Origin: Metaphire vulgaris
Lineage: Eukaryota > Annelida > Clitellata > Crassiclitellata > Megascolecidae
Assembly: GCA_018105865.1 (NCBI GenBank)
Contig: CM030848.1
Span: 11,226,699 to 11,290,698, forward strand
Direction: 5' to 3'
DNA length: 64,000 nucleotides
Shown: piece by piece, positions 12,001 through 21,449 of the stretch
Layout of the letters: every line of letters begins with the position of its first letter
Numbering within the stretch: position 1 is the first letter of the stretch
Program-made: the position numbers and the translations under genes
Notes under the pieces: generated by a model
The model's database searches: none
What the model was told of the DNA's origin: nothing
Seen by the model: the letters and a program-made list of their open reading frames with translations, nothing else

Positions 12001-15000
12001 CGGCCTAGCCCTGTTTTTATAGTCTTATTTTTGTTACCTGTTCAGTCTTGAAATCTTGACTGTTTTAAGGATTTGTTATTATATTTTATTTTGTTTGGTA
12101 AATTGTTGCTCAAATTGTCATAATATTTTGGAAGTGCCACTCCACAGAAAATATAGCCCCAAATATGAAACTGCAATACAGCTTTCCGATCAGTGTTTAG
12201 CGGTAATGCCATCTGTTGTGACAATCTTCCATTAATTAATTATGAGCGACAAGATCAGACACTTATGATGTGGCAAGAAATATTATGCAGGTTTTTGATT
12301 TCATTATTTTGTTGACTTTGTTAGAGTCCATCTTGGATGTGTGAATACTCATTGTATTTGGAATCAGCACAGACAAATTATATTTCATTGATATCTGGAC
12401 ATTTGACATAATATATGAAAGTTTGAATGAATATTAGAAGGTGGAATAATTATGAGAGATTTGATTGGCTCCGTTGGTTATGCAGAGTTTGGCCATTCTC
12501 GATGAACACCTATGTGTTTGAAATGGACAATAAAATTAAATTAATAATAATAATTTGAAATTGAAAGCAGGTGAGAAGAAGAAGGCATTACTCAAAGCTG
12601 ATTAGTAACATGAAGACACCTACAGCGACAAAGTATTTGATATGCTAAGAAATTGTATTTAGTGTTACTCAGATTTAATGACACAGACTTGGTGTGTCAT
12701 TCATTAATTCATGGTTTGGTCACAAAGTGATGGACAAAACATGGCTGGCTACTTTTGTAGGTGTGGATGTGTGGTGGTTTGTTGCTGATTGTCACCTGCT
12801 CTCATGTGGGGCACGTTTACCGGAGGTTTACCCCCTTTAAATGGCCGGGGGGTTTACTGGGTGCATTTACGATTCTCAACAGAAATACTCTCCGAGTTAC
12901 TGAAACCTGGTTAGATGATGAATTCAAGAATATCGTATACAAGACCAATCCAGGTTGGCGATAAGATAACCGCCGTTCTCGACTGTTGATCTCTGTATAG
13001 GAGTTCTGCTCTTGCATGGGTGGAATTTCCAGTGTGATAGTTTTTAGGGTCTTAAATTGCAATACGTGGTTATTTCATATCTTTTCATATCATATTTAAT
13101 GTTCCAAAGATCTCTTATTGAAAGTACTAGAATACTGTATGCCTGAAAAATGCGTTTTAATCATGGTAGCAGACTTAACTGTAGTTGCAGATGTTGCAAA
13201 ACAATTTAACGATAGAAAAGTCATATGTTTTGCATGTTGCACGAAGCTGGTATTGTGTTTGAGATGGTGATTTATTATGAAACGATGAGTGTAAGAGATC
13301 AGTAGTACAGAACGCAACACGTATGAAGAAGCATAGGGATAGTAGTGAAAATTAAGCACTCATGGAAACAGCAGGGATATGATAGTATCAATGGATCAGT
13401 AGGCACACTCTTCCATGAAATATTGATTATTATTATTATTATTATTATTATTATCTCGACAATTTCTATAGTGCTATAACATAGCTTGATGCCAAAAGCA
13501 AGAGCACTTTACATAAATTGAAATGAAATGTTAAATAGATATGTCTTCAGTGCAACTCCTTTACAGATGTCTTTGTAAAGCGCTCTTGACTATGGCCTTT
13601 GCCAGGCAGATAGCACTATATAAATTGTCGTTTAATAGTAATAATCGTTTAAAAATAATAATAATAATAACTGAAAACCATTCAAAGGAGGTAGCAGATA
13701 TTGATATTGTAAATAATGTAAATATGAAGACAGCTGAATGGACGAGTCATGTTGCTGGGCCACACGTTGTTGACTGCAGCAAGAGCAATGTCTGTTGGAA
13801 GATAAGCAAAGAACACATTTGAAAAGAGTTGAATGACAAAGCTTTCCAGGGACCTGCTTCAGGAGACAGTTGGCAGATTATGTTTGGGTGAATGAAATTT
13901 TAATCTCAAGTATAGAATTAGTGTATCATGAAACCATATGAAGATTTATATGACATGTTTAGTTTATTGTAAGGCATTTACTGTCTCACTGTCTTTGTAA
14001 GTGATTCTATTCATGGATAGATATAACTATTCATCAGAGAAGCATGAATCTGAGTGTCTCAAGTAAATTGAATAGAACTTTGCTTGGTTAATAATTATAC
14101 TATTCTTTAGTCTGCTTGTGCTTGAATTGTATTGTTACAGAGAAGATGAATTTTTTATCCTGTTTTTACATGCTTCTATATTTTGCATGCCAACTGTCGT
14201 TGTATAGTTATACATTTTTGCATGCATCGTTTTAGTTTGATTTTTCTGTTAATAGCAATTTCAAGCGGATAGAAAGTAATTTTGTCATCAATTTCTTGTA
14301 TTATTATAATTATTATCTGTGTTTAGTTTTTGTTTTTGTTTAAAGCTGGTGTAATTATTAAATTTCTTGTGTTTGGCATTTGTTGACTTATTCTGTTTCT
14401 GTTTACTTTTGGTGATACAAACAACATCGCACTAAGTGTTTAGCAGCACTGATCCATAATTTGTGTAGAATGCTTTTATCACTCTCTCAGAATTACGTCA
14501 CGAAAACTGTCATTCCAGGTCCCGAGTCACATATATAGTGTAATTAGTACACCAGTGTAAACAGGAAAATGGTTTATTGAAATACGCGCTATTCATGCAC
14601 GATTTCTTTTCTGGTTATTGCATCGGTATTTATGCACATTATGCATGAAATGCTTTGCTGCATATTCATTTGTTTCAGTTTAGAGTCGCAGCTAACTAAA
14701 TTCTCTGCTGTTCAATCATCTTTACTAAATAATAATGTGTTATTGCGTTAACCAAAATTGCTTCCGATTGCTGTCTTGAAGTGCATTTAAAGTTTTGAAT
14801 ATCAGCTTTAAAATTTAACTAATTCCCTTTAGACTAATAGATAGTTAAAGCATACTTCTGATTTATTTGTTGAATTAAAGTGAAAGCTTGCAATATACAT
14901 GTATTCCAGATTAACCATGGAAAATTATTTGTTCTCAGATTACTTGGATTATGTTATCATTGCTGACGTGCAGACGTCAGAACTCTTGGAACTGCATGTG

Positions 15001-16522
15001 TAGGGTTAATTGCCCAGGATGTACGATATGTTTTATTTGGACATTTTCAGGCCTTCATCAGACAGACTATGGTGATATAACTGGACGCCGACAGTTGCGC
15101 GACCGTCTCAAATGCAAGTCCTTTCGTTGGTATCTGGAAAACATTTATCCAGAATCTCAAATGCCTTTGGACTATTACTTCCTTGGAGAGGTTAGCAGTT
15201 CTTTAGTTTGGTGATCTTAGCTTACAACGGAAGTGCTTAGTGTAATCCACATGTTATAAGATATGTGCATTAGAAAACATTTAAATGTTCTGAAGCTTGT
15301 ATTGTAAAACATATTAAAGATACGCTCATGATTTCTTAGTTCTTAAAATGAATGTAAATTGTAACAAGCAGTTGTCATCGTCAGTAACAATCATCTGTCT
15401 TTGATGTCTGATGACATAATTACAGTTTGTTCAATTCTTGTCCATCTCTTGTCTCTTGTAAATATTTATAATATATATATATATATATTTATTAAAGAAA
15501 ATTGCTAACTATTAAATTTCAGCTGAGGAACAAGGAAACTGGTCACTGTCTGGATACAATGGGTAGAAAGGCCTCTGAGAAGGTTGGCATGGTTGCCTGT
15601 CATGGTATGGGTGGTAATCAGGTAATGGCATTCCTTCCTCTACCTTTCCAGTGGCATTTAGTTTCATATAGCCATATGATTTTTACCTGTTGATGTTGGT
15701 ATTACTGTATGAATTTTGTTATAGATGTTGATATCTAAATGGTGGGTGCTTGAGGACAGCAATGTTGGAATATCTATTTCTTTATTATGGCACATTATAA
15801 AATTGTGGGTTTTTTCCAATGTAACCATTCATGCCCTGAGTAGTATTTATAAAAAATTTGATGGCTTTTACATGAATTATCAGTGATATAAATTTTAAGG
15901 GGTGCCATGGAGTAGCATTAGGATTCTTGTCACACAACCGGAGGGTAGCAGGTTCGAATCTGACCCTAGCCACTGCATAGGAACATTTGGCAAGTTGTTC
16001 ACCCCTGATTTGCCCCGCAGTTATGATTCTTCACTTTGTGAATGACTTACATGTGTTAAAAGCCATGTAATAATAGTAATCGGTGAAATTACTCATTTAG
16101 TCTTCTGTAATCAATGGCTTTGCTTATTTGTCGTCAAGGTGTTTTCTTACACGAAAAGGAAGGCATTCCAGAACGATGATCTGTGTTTAGACGTTTCGGC
16201 GTTAGGGGGGCCGGTCAAGCTGTACCAATGCCATGGTCTAAGAGGGAATCAGTTGTGGGAATACAACAAACAGGTGGGTCTAAGAGGGAATCAGTTGTGG
16301 GAATGCAACAAACGGGTGGACTTATTTGGCTGTTTTTCTTTGACATCCACTTTCGTTGTTTGTGAATTTTGTGTTCACTCATCCAGTTGTGCATTAACCA
16401 ACAATTGGCATTTTCTTCCAAAGATATGCCAAAAAAATTTGCAATATTCAAATGAAAAATAAATTGGTTCAATGAAGAAAACTGAATTTGACCAAACATC
16501 TATTGTTGTGATGGAAACTGCA

Positions 16523-16553
<31 letters not shown>

Positions 16554-17428
16554 ACTACATGTGTGCTTGTATTTTTGTTCTATATCAAAGACTCAGACAG
16601 TTGTCCACATAAACAGCAATCAGTGTTTGGAGAAACCAAATTCCCAGGACAAGGAATCGCCATCTGTTGGTATGTTTCATAACTGCAGACACGAGAACCT
16701 TCTCTGCTCTTTGTAGCTGAGCGTTGATGTGAACTTTATTTGTAAATTGATACAGAGACAGTTGTTTCAGATTTCCATGAAATAGGTCAACGATGTTTGA
16801 TATGCACGTGTGCTTTCATGGATATCTTGAATAGTCAATCTGTTAGCTAGATTCATACAGTGAAGATACAGTTTTATTCATGTAATTAATTTAAAAAGAA
16901 CTTTTAATCAGCACATTGGCAATGAGGAATGGGATCTGAATGCATGTCCTTCCATTCTTTGGTAGTTTTAATGGACAACAATTTTGACTGCTGATTCTAA
17001 ATGGATGTGAAACACTATCGTAGTTAGCACTGATTTAATGAACTAGCATAGAAACCTCTGCAAATTGCAATTATATATTCTTGCAGCTTTATTGCCAGTT
17101 ATGGGCTGTATATACTGTTATCTTGCGCTAAAATTAGGAATTATTTTTTGCCTGTTGTCATCACTCCGCCTGGGCAAGAGAGTGATTAGTGGTAAAAAAA
17201 TTTTGAATGAAATTCATTTAAGCAGTTATCAGTATTCATACTTCTGTTTGCCATTGAAACCTGAGATCAGCACCAGATCTCTCCATTCACGTATGGGATC
17301 CCCGTTTGTAAATGAGATATTAACTGTTTGGTTTTGAAATGTCTGTTTGGAATATAGGTTTGTGTAATGGAAGCGTCTCACAGCAGTGGGTGCTTGGAGA
17401 TCTTGAATGGAAGAAACTTGATCACTAA
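5520..17428 (+). CDS. GALNT1/13-like: Polypeptide N-acetylgalactosaminyltransferase, GALNT1/13 type (13 exons)
   Basis: This is a Golgi type II membrane enzyme that starts mucin-type O-glycosylation by moving GalNAc from UDP-GalNAc to Ser/Thr. Coding exons are 5520-5736, 6414-6582, 7044-7213, 8007-8111, 8696-8798, 9369-9539, 9885-10002, 11034-11214 (8A) or 12761-12953 (8B), 15051-15190, 15523-15621, 16139-16273, 16591-16669 and 17358-17428. All junctions are GT-AG and keep frame. The product is 585 residues with 8A or 589 with 8B, against roughly 559 in vertebrate GALNT1. In order it has a short cytoplasmic tail, one TM helix (about residues 9-31), a Ser/Gly stem, the GT-A domain with [12 protein letters not shown] (D234/H236), WGGEN (341-345) and the SHVGHV metal ligand, then a ricin-type lectin domain with three CLD/QxW repeats. 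The start was chosen for AACATGG context, the splice acceptor just before it, and the short tail typical of the family. GALNT1 and GALNT13 cannot be told apart in an invertebrate. Confidence 0.96.
5905..5970 (+). repeat. 18-bp tandem repeat in intron 1
   Basis: The unit GTGGTCTTCAGTTAGTGG-like repeats five times. The first copies carry CAGTTA and the later ones CGATTA, so two variants expanded separately. Confidence 0.85.
5999..6064. repeat. (TAA)n microsatellite
   Basis: A pure 66-bp TAA array in intron 1. Confidence 0.95.
6414..6582 (+). CDS. GALNT exon 2: stem to catalytic domain
   Basis: Encodes about residues 73-129, with [11 protein letters not shown] and [11 protein letters not shown], which match the conserved GEMGKAVxIP and [12 protein letters not shown] segments of GALNT1/13. 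The acceptor is GTATGTGCAG and the donor GTAAGT. It enters at phase 1 and leaves at phase 2. Confidence 0.95.
7044..7213 (+). CDS. GALNT exon 3: nucleotide-sugar site start
   Basis: Encodes about residues 129-185, including [17 protein letters not shown] and [10 protein letters not shown], the UDP-binding start of the GT-A fold. The acceptor is TGTGTTAAG and the donor GTATGC. Entry is phase 2 and exit phase 1. Confidence 0.96.
8007..8111 (+). CDS. GALNT exon 4
   Basis: Encodes [20 protein letters not shown] and then the conserved [12 protein letters not shown]. The acceptor is TTTTACAG and the donor GTAATA. It enters and leaves at phase 1 and is 105 bp long. Confidence 0.95.
8225..8305 (+). 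repeat. LINE 3'-end tail (ACATT)n
   Basis: AGAGGTGCTATACAAATGTC followed by ACATT repeats. It is the same tail as at 8550-8630, in the intron after exon 4. Confidence 0.6.
8380..8632 (+). mobile_element. LINE ORF2 C-terminus and 3' tail (CR1/L2-like)
   Basis: A 60-codon open stretch encodes [20 protein letters not shown] and [10 protein letters not shown], the LWNxLxxxxR...FKxxLKTxLF signature of the C-terminus of CR1/L2-type non-LTR reverse transcriptases. A TAA stop, a short stem-like segment (GGAGCGCTTCTG...AGAGGCGCTATAC) and an (ACATT)n tail follow. It is a 5'-truncated intronic insertion. Confidence 0.72.
8696..8798 (+). CDS. GALNT exon 5: DxH metal site
   Basis: Encodes [20 protein letters not shown]234 and H236 form the DxH pair that binds Mn2+ and the UDP diphosphate in this family. 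Entry is phase 1 and exit phase 2. The donor is GTTAGA, and the acceptor (TTGTGTTGATGAG) is weak in pyrimidines. Confidence 0.95.
9189..9268 (+). mobile_element. piggyBac-like MITE copy 1
   Basis: TTAA, then CCCCTTATCTGTG, an internal block with TGTAAAATGGACAGATATAT, CCAGTTAAGGGG and TTAA. The TTAA ends and CCCC start are the insertion signature of piggyBac elements. Related copies lie at 10047, 17997 and 18836. Confidence 0.75.
9369..9539 (+). CDS. GALNT exon 6
   Basis: Encodes [20 protein letters not shown], then [20 protein letters not shown] and GDRSLPLR, a near-exact counterpart of vertebrate GALNT1/13. The acceptor is TTCTTTAG and the donor GTGCAC. It enters and leaves at phase 2. Confidence 0.97.
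9885..10002 (+). CDS. GALNT exon 7: GalNAc-T motif
   Basis: Encodes [20 protein letters not shown] and [13 protein letters not shown] (residues 312-351). WGGEN is the Gal/GalNAc-transferase motif that contacts the sugar and the acceptor. The acceptor is TTTCTAG, and the donor is a non-consensus GTTGGT. Exit is phase 0, which allows either exon 8A or 8B to follow. Confidence 0.96.
10047..10128 (-). mobile_element. piggyBac-like MITE copy 2 (inverted)
   Basis: TTAACCCC...GGGGTTAA with the internal block reversed (CATCCATTTTACATTGCATT). It begins 45 bp after the exon 7 donor and is the most diverged of the four copies. Confidence 0.65.
11034..11214 (+). CDS. GALNT exon 8A: canonical catalytic-loop exon
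   Basis: Encodes residues 352-411 (181 bp, phase 0 in, phase 1 out). [20 protein letters not shown] contains the metal-ligand His (H369, aligned with H344 of GALNT1 and H359 of GALNT2). [13 protein letters not shown] is the mobile catalytic loop, and [10 protein letters not shown] follows. It is nearly identical to vertebrate GALNT1/13. The acceptor is TTGGCACAG and the donor GTCATT. Confidence 0.96.
11509..12013. mobile_element. hAT-like nonautonomous element between exons 8A and 8B
   Basis: The termini are TAGGGCTGGGCCGAATA and TATTCGGCCTAGCCCTG, an inverted pair of the CAGGGCTGGGC type seen in hAT elements. The flanks TTTATTAT and TTTTTATA match at 6 of 8 positions. The subterminal regions repeat CGAATAGTG and ATTCGTATT in both orientations. 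I see no transposase frame. Confidence 0.7.
12761..12953 (+). CDS. GALNT exon 8B: diverged alternative exon
   Basis: This is a second copy of exon 8, 193 bp, again phase 0 in and phase 1 out, with acceptor TTTTGTAG and donor GTTGGC. It encodes [20 protein letters not shown], keeping the metal-ligand His. The catalytic loop becomes [14 protein letters not shown], so the loop Tyr (Y377 in 8A, which I align with Y367 of GALNT2) is Phe. The tail reads [14 protein letters not shown]. It is four codons longer than 8A. Including both exons would break the frame, so mutually exclusive splicing is expected. There is no stop or frameshift, so it is not an obvious pseudo-exon. Confidence 0.88.
13420..13640 (+). 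repeat. (ATT)n and LINE-like 3' end segments
   Basis: A (TTA)n array is followed by two segments of the type GCACTTTACATAAATTG and AAAGCGCTCTTGACTATGGC...GCACTATATAAATTG, the usual 3' ends of invertebrate LINEs. I see no coding sequence. Confidence 0.45.
15051..15190 (+). CDS. GALNT exon 9: end of the catalytic domain
   Basis: Encodes [20 protein letters not shown] and [18 protein letters not shown], the conserved linker into the lectin domain. The acceptor is ATTTTCAG and the donor GTTAGC. Entry is phase 1, accepting either 8A or 8B, and exit phase 0. Confidence 0.96.
15523..15621 (+). CDS. GALNT exon 10: lectin alpha repeat
   Basis: Encodes [19 protein letters not shown] and [10 protein letters not shown], the CLD and GGNQ pair of the alpha repeat, whose Asp usually binds GalNAc. 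It is 99 bp with phase 0 at both ends. The acceptor is AAATTTCAG and the donor GTAATG. Confidence 0.96.
15896..16100 (+). mobile_element. tRNA-derived SINE
   Basis: A Pol III B box (GGTTCGAATCT, about 15951) sits about 50 bp after a tRNA-like 5' end, followed by a non-tRNA body (CACCCCTGATTTGCCCCGCA). It lies in the intron just before exon 11. Confidence 0.6.
16139..16273 (+). CDS. GALNT exon 11: lectin beta repeat
   Basis: Encodes [20 protein letters not shown] and [13 protein letters not shown], the beta repeat with LCLDVS and the QLW (QxW) motif. It is 135 bp with phase 0 at both ends. The acceptor is TCGTCAAG and the donor GTGGGT. The last 42 bp are duplicated immediately downstream. Confidence 0.95.
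16235..16318 (+). repeat. 42-bp in-frame tandem duplication over the exon 11 donor
   Basis: Copy one (16235-16276) and copy two (16277-16318) differ by only two bases. Each codes [14 protein letters not shown] or [14 protein letters not shown] and each carries a potential donor (16274 and 16316). Using the second donor would add 14 residues with a second QxW and an extra Cys. Confidence 0.9.
16591..16669 (+). CDS. GALNT exon 12: lectin gamma repeat, first half
   Basis: Encodes [20 protein letters not shown], matching the HVNSNQCLDEPS segment. The CLD is CLE here. The acceptor is TATCAAAG and the donor GTATGT. Entry is phase 0 and exit phase 1. Confidence 0.92.
17358..17428 (+). CDS. GALNT exon 13: C-terminus and stop
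   Basis: Encodes [19 protein letters not shown] and the last residues LDH before a TAA at 17426. CNGSxSQQW matches the gamma-repeat QxW of GALNT1/13, which also end about ten residues later. The acceptor is AATATAG and entry is phase 1. Confidence 0.94.
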
Positions 17429-17996
17429 ACACCGTGCTTCATTACTACATCGGCTGCCTTTCTCTCAGAATCGGTTTGTGTTGAGGTGGTGGGTTGGTTG
17501 CTGTGACGTAGTTCAACTGATGGAACTCTCCCCCGGCTGGACTTGTAAACCGGTTGTTGTTTGAGGTTGATCTTCTTCTGAGTTTTGCAATTTGTTTCAG
17601 AGTGGCAGAAAAAAATGCATCGGTTTTAATTTCCTTAATATGAACAGCATTTCTTTTGAAATGCTGGTAATGTGTTGAAAATCATATATTGAAATAGATC
17701 TGTCTCATATATATCTTAAAGCAAAAATGATTGGCCTAAATACATGTAGTACGTGTTAGAGGTGCTGGCCTTCACAAGTTATTGTACATGAACTGTTATA
17801 ATTATGGCATTAATGTGCAAGTTTAGTGCAGCATTAGATATAGCTGCTGTTGACTTTTCATGCGGTACATAATGCTTTCACTCAAAACCAGAATTCACTA
17901 AATTTTGAACACTTGCACGTTCATTTTGTTGTATAAAATGGATCTTAAGTAATCCAAGTCTGTTATTTGTTTTTATGAGGCACAAGAACATGTATA

Positions 17997-18071
17997 TTAA
18001 CCCCTTAACCGTGTATTTAACTAACTCGTAAAATGGACGGATATATCCGGGATCCCCAGTTAAGGGGTTAA
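17997..18071 (+). mobile_element. piggyBac-like MITE copy 3
   Basis: TTAA, CCCCTTAACCGTG, the internal palindrome CGGATATATCCG, CCAGTTAAGGGG and TTAA. It is shortened by a few bases relative to the copy at 18836. Confidence 0.78.
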
Positions 18072-18835
18072 CATTTTAAAATCATTCAATATCACACGAA
18101 GGTTTTTACAGTTATTTCTCGACACTATTGTCAGTTGTGTCAATGGAACTTGACACAACTGACAAGCAAAGTTAAACAGAGCTGCAGAGATGACGTGATA
18201 TCAGAAACTGCTATCATGTAATGATATTACAACATACAGTGGCATGTACATTGTACAGTATAGGGTTTGACAGGTGTAGCAGATGCCCTGGGCACCACTT
18301 GAAGGAGGGAGGAATCAAAAAAGTCTGTGATCTTGCTCTTCCCAGCATGGAAAGAGGAGAAACTGAGAAAACTGACCGAGCACAAACGGGCGCCGGCAGA
18401 AATTTTTCCAGGAGGGTGCAACATTTTATTTACCTGAAAGCACTACCAACTGGTTATAAATTTAAATTATAAGAAAGACAAAGACTAAATGGGATGCTTT
18501 TGCACCTGCACCCCTCCCCCTCCTGATGCCCATGTGAGACGTCACAGACCAGTTTGCTTCAGTAAAAGCAAGACGAGTACATTTGTAATTTTAATCGTGG
18601 GTCAGTAAAATGTTATGATGTGTTAATTATAGGTTTGCTAACCTGCTAATTTAAATTTCTGACACCCCCCCCTGCCGTGGATGCTAAATACCCTAGGTAT
18701 TCCCCTGATAATATACTGGTATTAGTTGTCATTTGCTTGATTACTAACATTTGATTCTTAACAGAATAATTAGACGATTCTTAACAGAATAATAAACGTA
18801 AGCTTTCTGATTCACATGTCATATTTTCTAAGTGG

Positions 18836-18915
18836 TTAACCCCTTTACCGTGCATTTAACTGTGACTCGATGTAAAATGGACGGATATATCTGGGGTCCC
18901 CGGTAAAGGGGTTAA
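18836..18915 (+). mobile_element. piggyBac-like MITE copy 4
   Basis: TTAA, CCCCTTTACCGTGC, TGTAAAATGGACGGATATAT, CCGGTAAAGGGG and TTAA. Paired changes in both termini (TTTACC and GGTAAA) keep the hairpin. Confidence 0.78.
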
Positions 18916-19739
18916 TCATAGTTTTTGCTGAAGCAAAGCCAGTCATGATATGTTTATGGCTGAATGAACCTTGATTGACTCGATGTCACAACGTATCACA
19001 GCTGGTTTGATCTGTTTGTTTCCCCCATGACACAATTGACGTTGATAGATCATTTCGTAGTGTTTGGTCTTTCTGCTATGGGCACACAAGATTTTGATCA
19101 TTCAGTTTGTGCATCTCTTGTAATGACACTTTTGAAATCAATTTTAATGAAAAAAATCAAATATAAGAGATTATTCATTTGGTTTGGTTTGTGCATTCGT
19201 TCAATTTATATATATTATAGTTTTATTTCAATAGAAAATGATTTGCAACAGTTTTAATGTTCTAATCGCATTCTTTCTAGAGATGTATTACCAGTAAGTC
19301 ACGTATGAAAAGTATTGTAGTTTGCAGTTAAAATGTGTGGTTAATTTTTTATTACAATTTAACTGTTAGATTGATTGCAATGAAGAATAATTTAATTGAT
19401 ATATCTAGTCATGGTGAATAATACATGTTAATGTCTTATATGAAGCCAAGATATACAGTACTTTATTCTGTTTAAAAGGTTTTTGGATTTTGATTAAAAT
19501 ACTTAATTTGGCTGTTGTGAAATGCACCATTTTGTTTTTAACATGGGTGAAGGTTTGTACTTAAATACTTTGTGAGACACAGATATTCCTGGTTTTGGGG
19601 TTTTACGTAATTTACGTAATTACTTTAGGTAATGTGAATTTGCTATTTGTTTCATTTTAAAATGTAACTTTAGGCATGCTATCACTTTTTTGTTGCACTT
19701 CATTACTTTAAAATCCACATTCCTTATTATGCATGATTA

Positions 19740-19787
<48 letters not shown>

Positions 19788-20141
19788 TGACAAAGAGTTC
19801 TTGTTGAATTTCTAAATCAAAAGACATAATAATCAAGATTATTATTTTGATTGTTCAAGACTTATTTAATGTAATTTTTTCACGGCGAACAATTGTGGCA
19901 TACGGTTTAAGTGCTGAAGAGAATCATATATTACGTGTGCTATATTTCTTTCATAATTTGTCATTTGAAAATATCAAAAGTGAAATGGTTTGTTTTTGGA
20001 ACAAAGATGTTATGTATGATGAAAATCAGCTGTCTTCTGTATCTTGAACAATAATGAAGTTTATCTCATGTAGTTGGCACTTATTTAGGGACAATTTATT
20101 CTAAACTTGACTGTGTAATAAATATTTCTTACATTAATAAA

Positions 20142-21440
20142 GCATAATTAAGCAGAAATTATGTGCAATTTTGTAAATATACAAACTCTATGTGGATTTA
20201 TTGTTAGTAACTGGACTTTGCGAAGGTGCAATTTTTAAGTGTATTCTTGACAGTTGCAAAGGCAAGATGGCAAACCAGAACTGTCATTTTTATTAAGTGT
20301 TTTGCTGTCCTATTTATCACTATTAAATGCTGTTTTACTACTCACACAACAAATTTAGCTATTGTAAAAGAAGTTTAACTTTGTATATAGTTAGTATATG
20401 GCATTTTATTTTTGACTGTGGAGAATTGAGTACAGTTGACTGATGATTGAGATATTTATTATGTTAATGTACCATTTGCCATTAATTTAAATGTATCTCG
20501 TATTCAGTTCATGAAGGTTTGTTTATATTTATGAATGGATTTTATGACCCTGTTATATTTTGAATTCACAAATTGTCAGGATTTGGTAGCACTTTTTATT
20601 TATTATTAAGCATTTTTGTATAGAATCTCACATCATATACCAGGTGACGGTGTTTGCGTTAAAGATCAAAACATTTACGTTATACCTGTTGTCTTATGAC
20701 TATACGCGCACACAAGCACGCCAAACAGTCCACTTATTGTTCAACTGCTGTCAGGAACCAATAAATGATGCTTCTTCAGTTGTAGATTTTCTTCCAGGTT
20801 ACCAGACCCCATGGGCAGATCCAGGGCACGGGCACGTGCCCCCAACGGACCCCCAACATTTTGCTTTGCTAATTTCTCATTATGAGGAAGTCAAAATGTT
20901 AGAAAGTCACAAACAAATAAATGAGTGTCTTCCCTTTGAACATGTCGGCAACAAGCATCAATCCACCTGGAAGAGGCAAAGAAATACAGAATAGGTAATG
21001 GAACACAAAGCCCTCCAAACAAATTCCGGATCTCTGCCAGATCCAGACTTGCCCAAGTCCAAGGATACTTATGGTAAGCATGTCCTTTTAAATCCATGCT
21101 ATCCACAACCATGGATCTTCCATTCAGTGACATTGCATGCAACCAATGGTTGCATGTAATGCTCAGAATTGTACATGACCACCTAGTTGGCCTGTGCTTT
21201 CGCTAGGTGGCGCCACTGCACTTTGAAATTTGACAGAAACAATTGGCTGCAGTCATGATGTAATGCTGCATAGGAACACCAAAACATGCATTTTGACCCA
21301 GAGGCTGTGAAAATACCTGCAATGAAACAGGATGGTACAGGTTTCATTTCACCGCCCTGTATTTGTAACAGAGAAGCTTCAATGTCATTCCAGTGGTACA
21401 GTATCTCTTTCGACAGTACTCAATTGAAGACAGATACGAT
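20142..21440. other. Intergenic, no recognised gene
   Basis: No exon can be supported here. A block near 20815-21050 has GGGCAGATCCAGGGCACG at one end and CCGGATCTCTGCC at the other, which may be a hAT-type MITE with worn ends. Confidence 0.4.
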
Positions 21441-21449
21441 TGGGAGCGC

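Larger units (their letters stand above)
17429..20141 (+). other. Probable 3' UTR of the GALNT gene
   Basis: This is AT-rich, non-coding sequence of about 2.7 kb. It ends with two close poly(A) signals (AATAAA at 20117 and 20136). An earlier AATAAA is at 18791. Two piggyBac-like MITEs and an (ATT)n array (19740-19788) lie inside. The extent is inference; only the signals are seen. Confidence 0.4.

Noticed and set aside
15896..15965. Possible tRNA gene
   Set aside because: Only the B box is good. The A box and acceptor stem do not pair, so it is called a SINE head.
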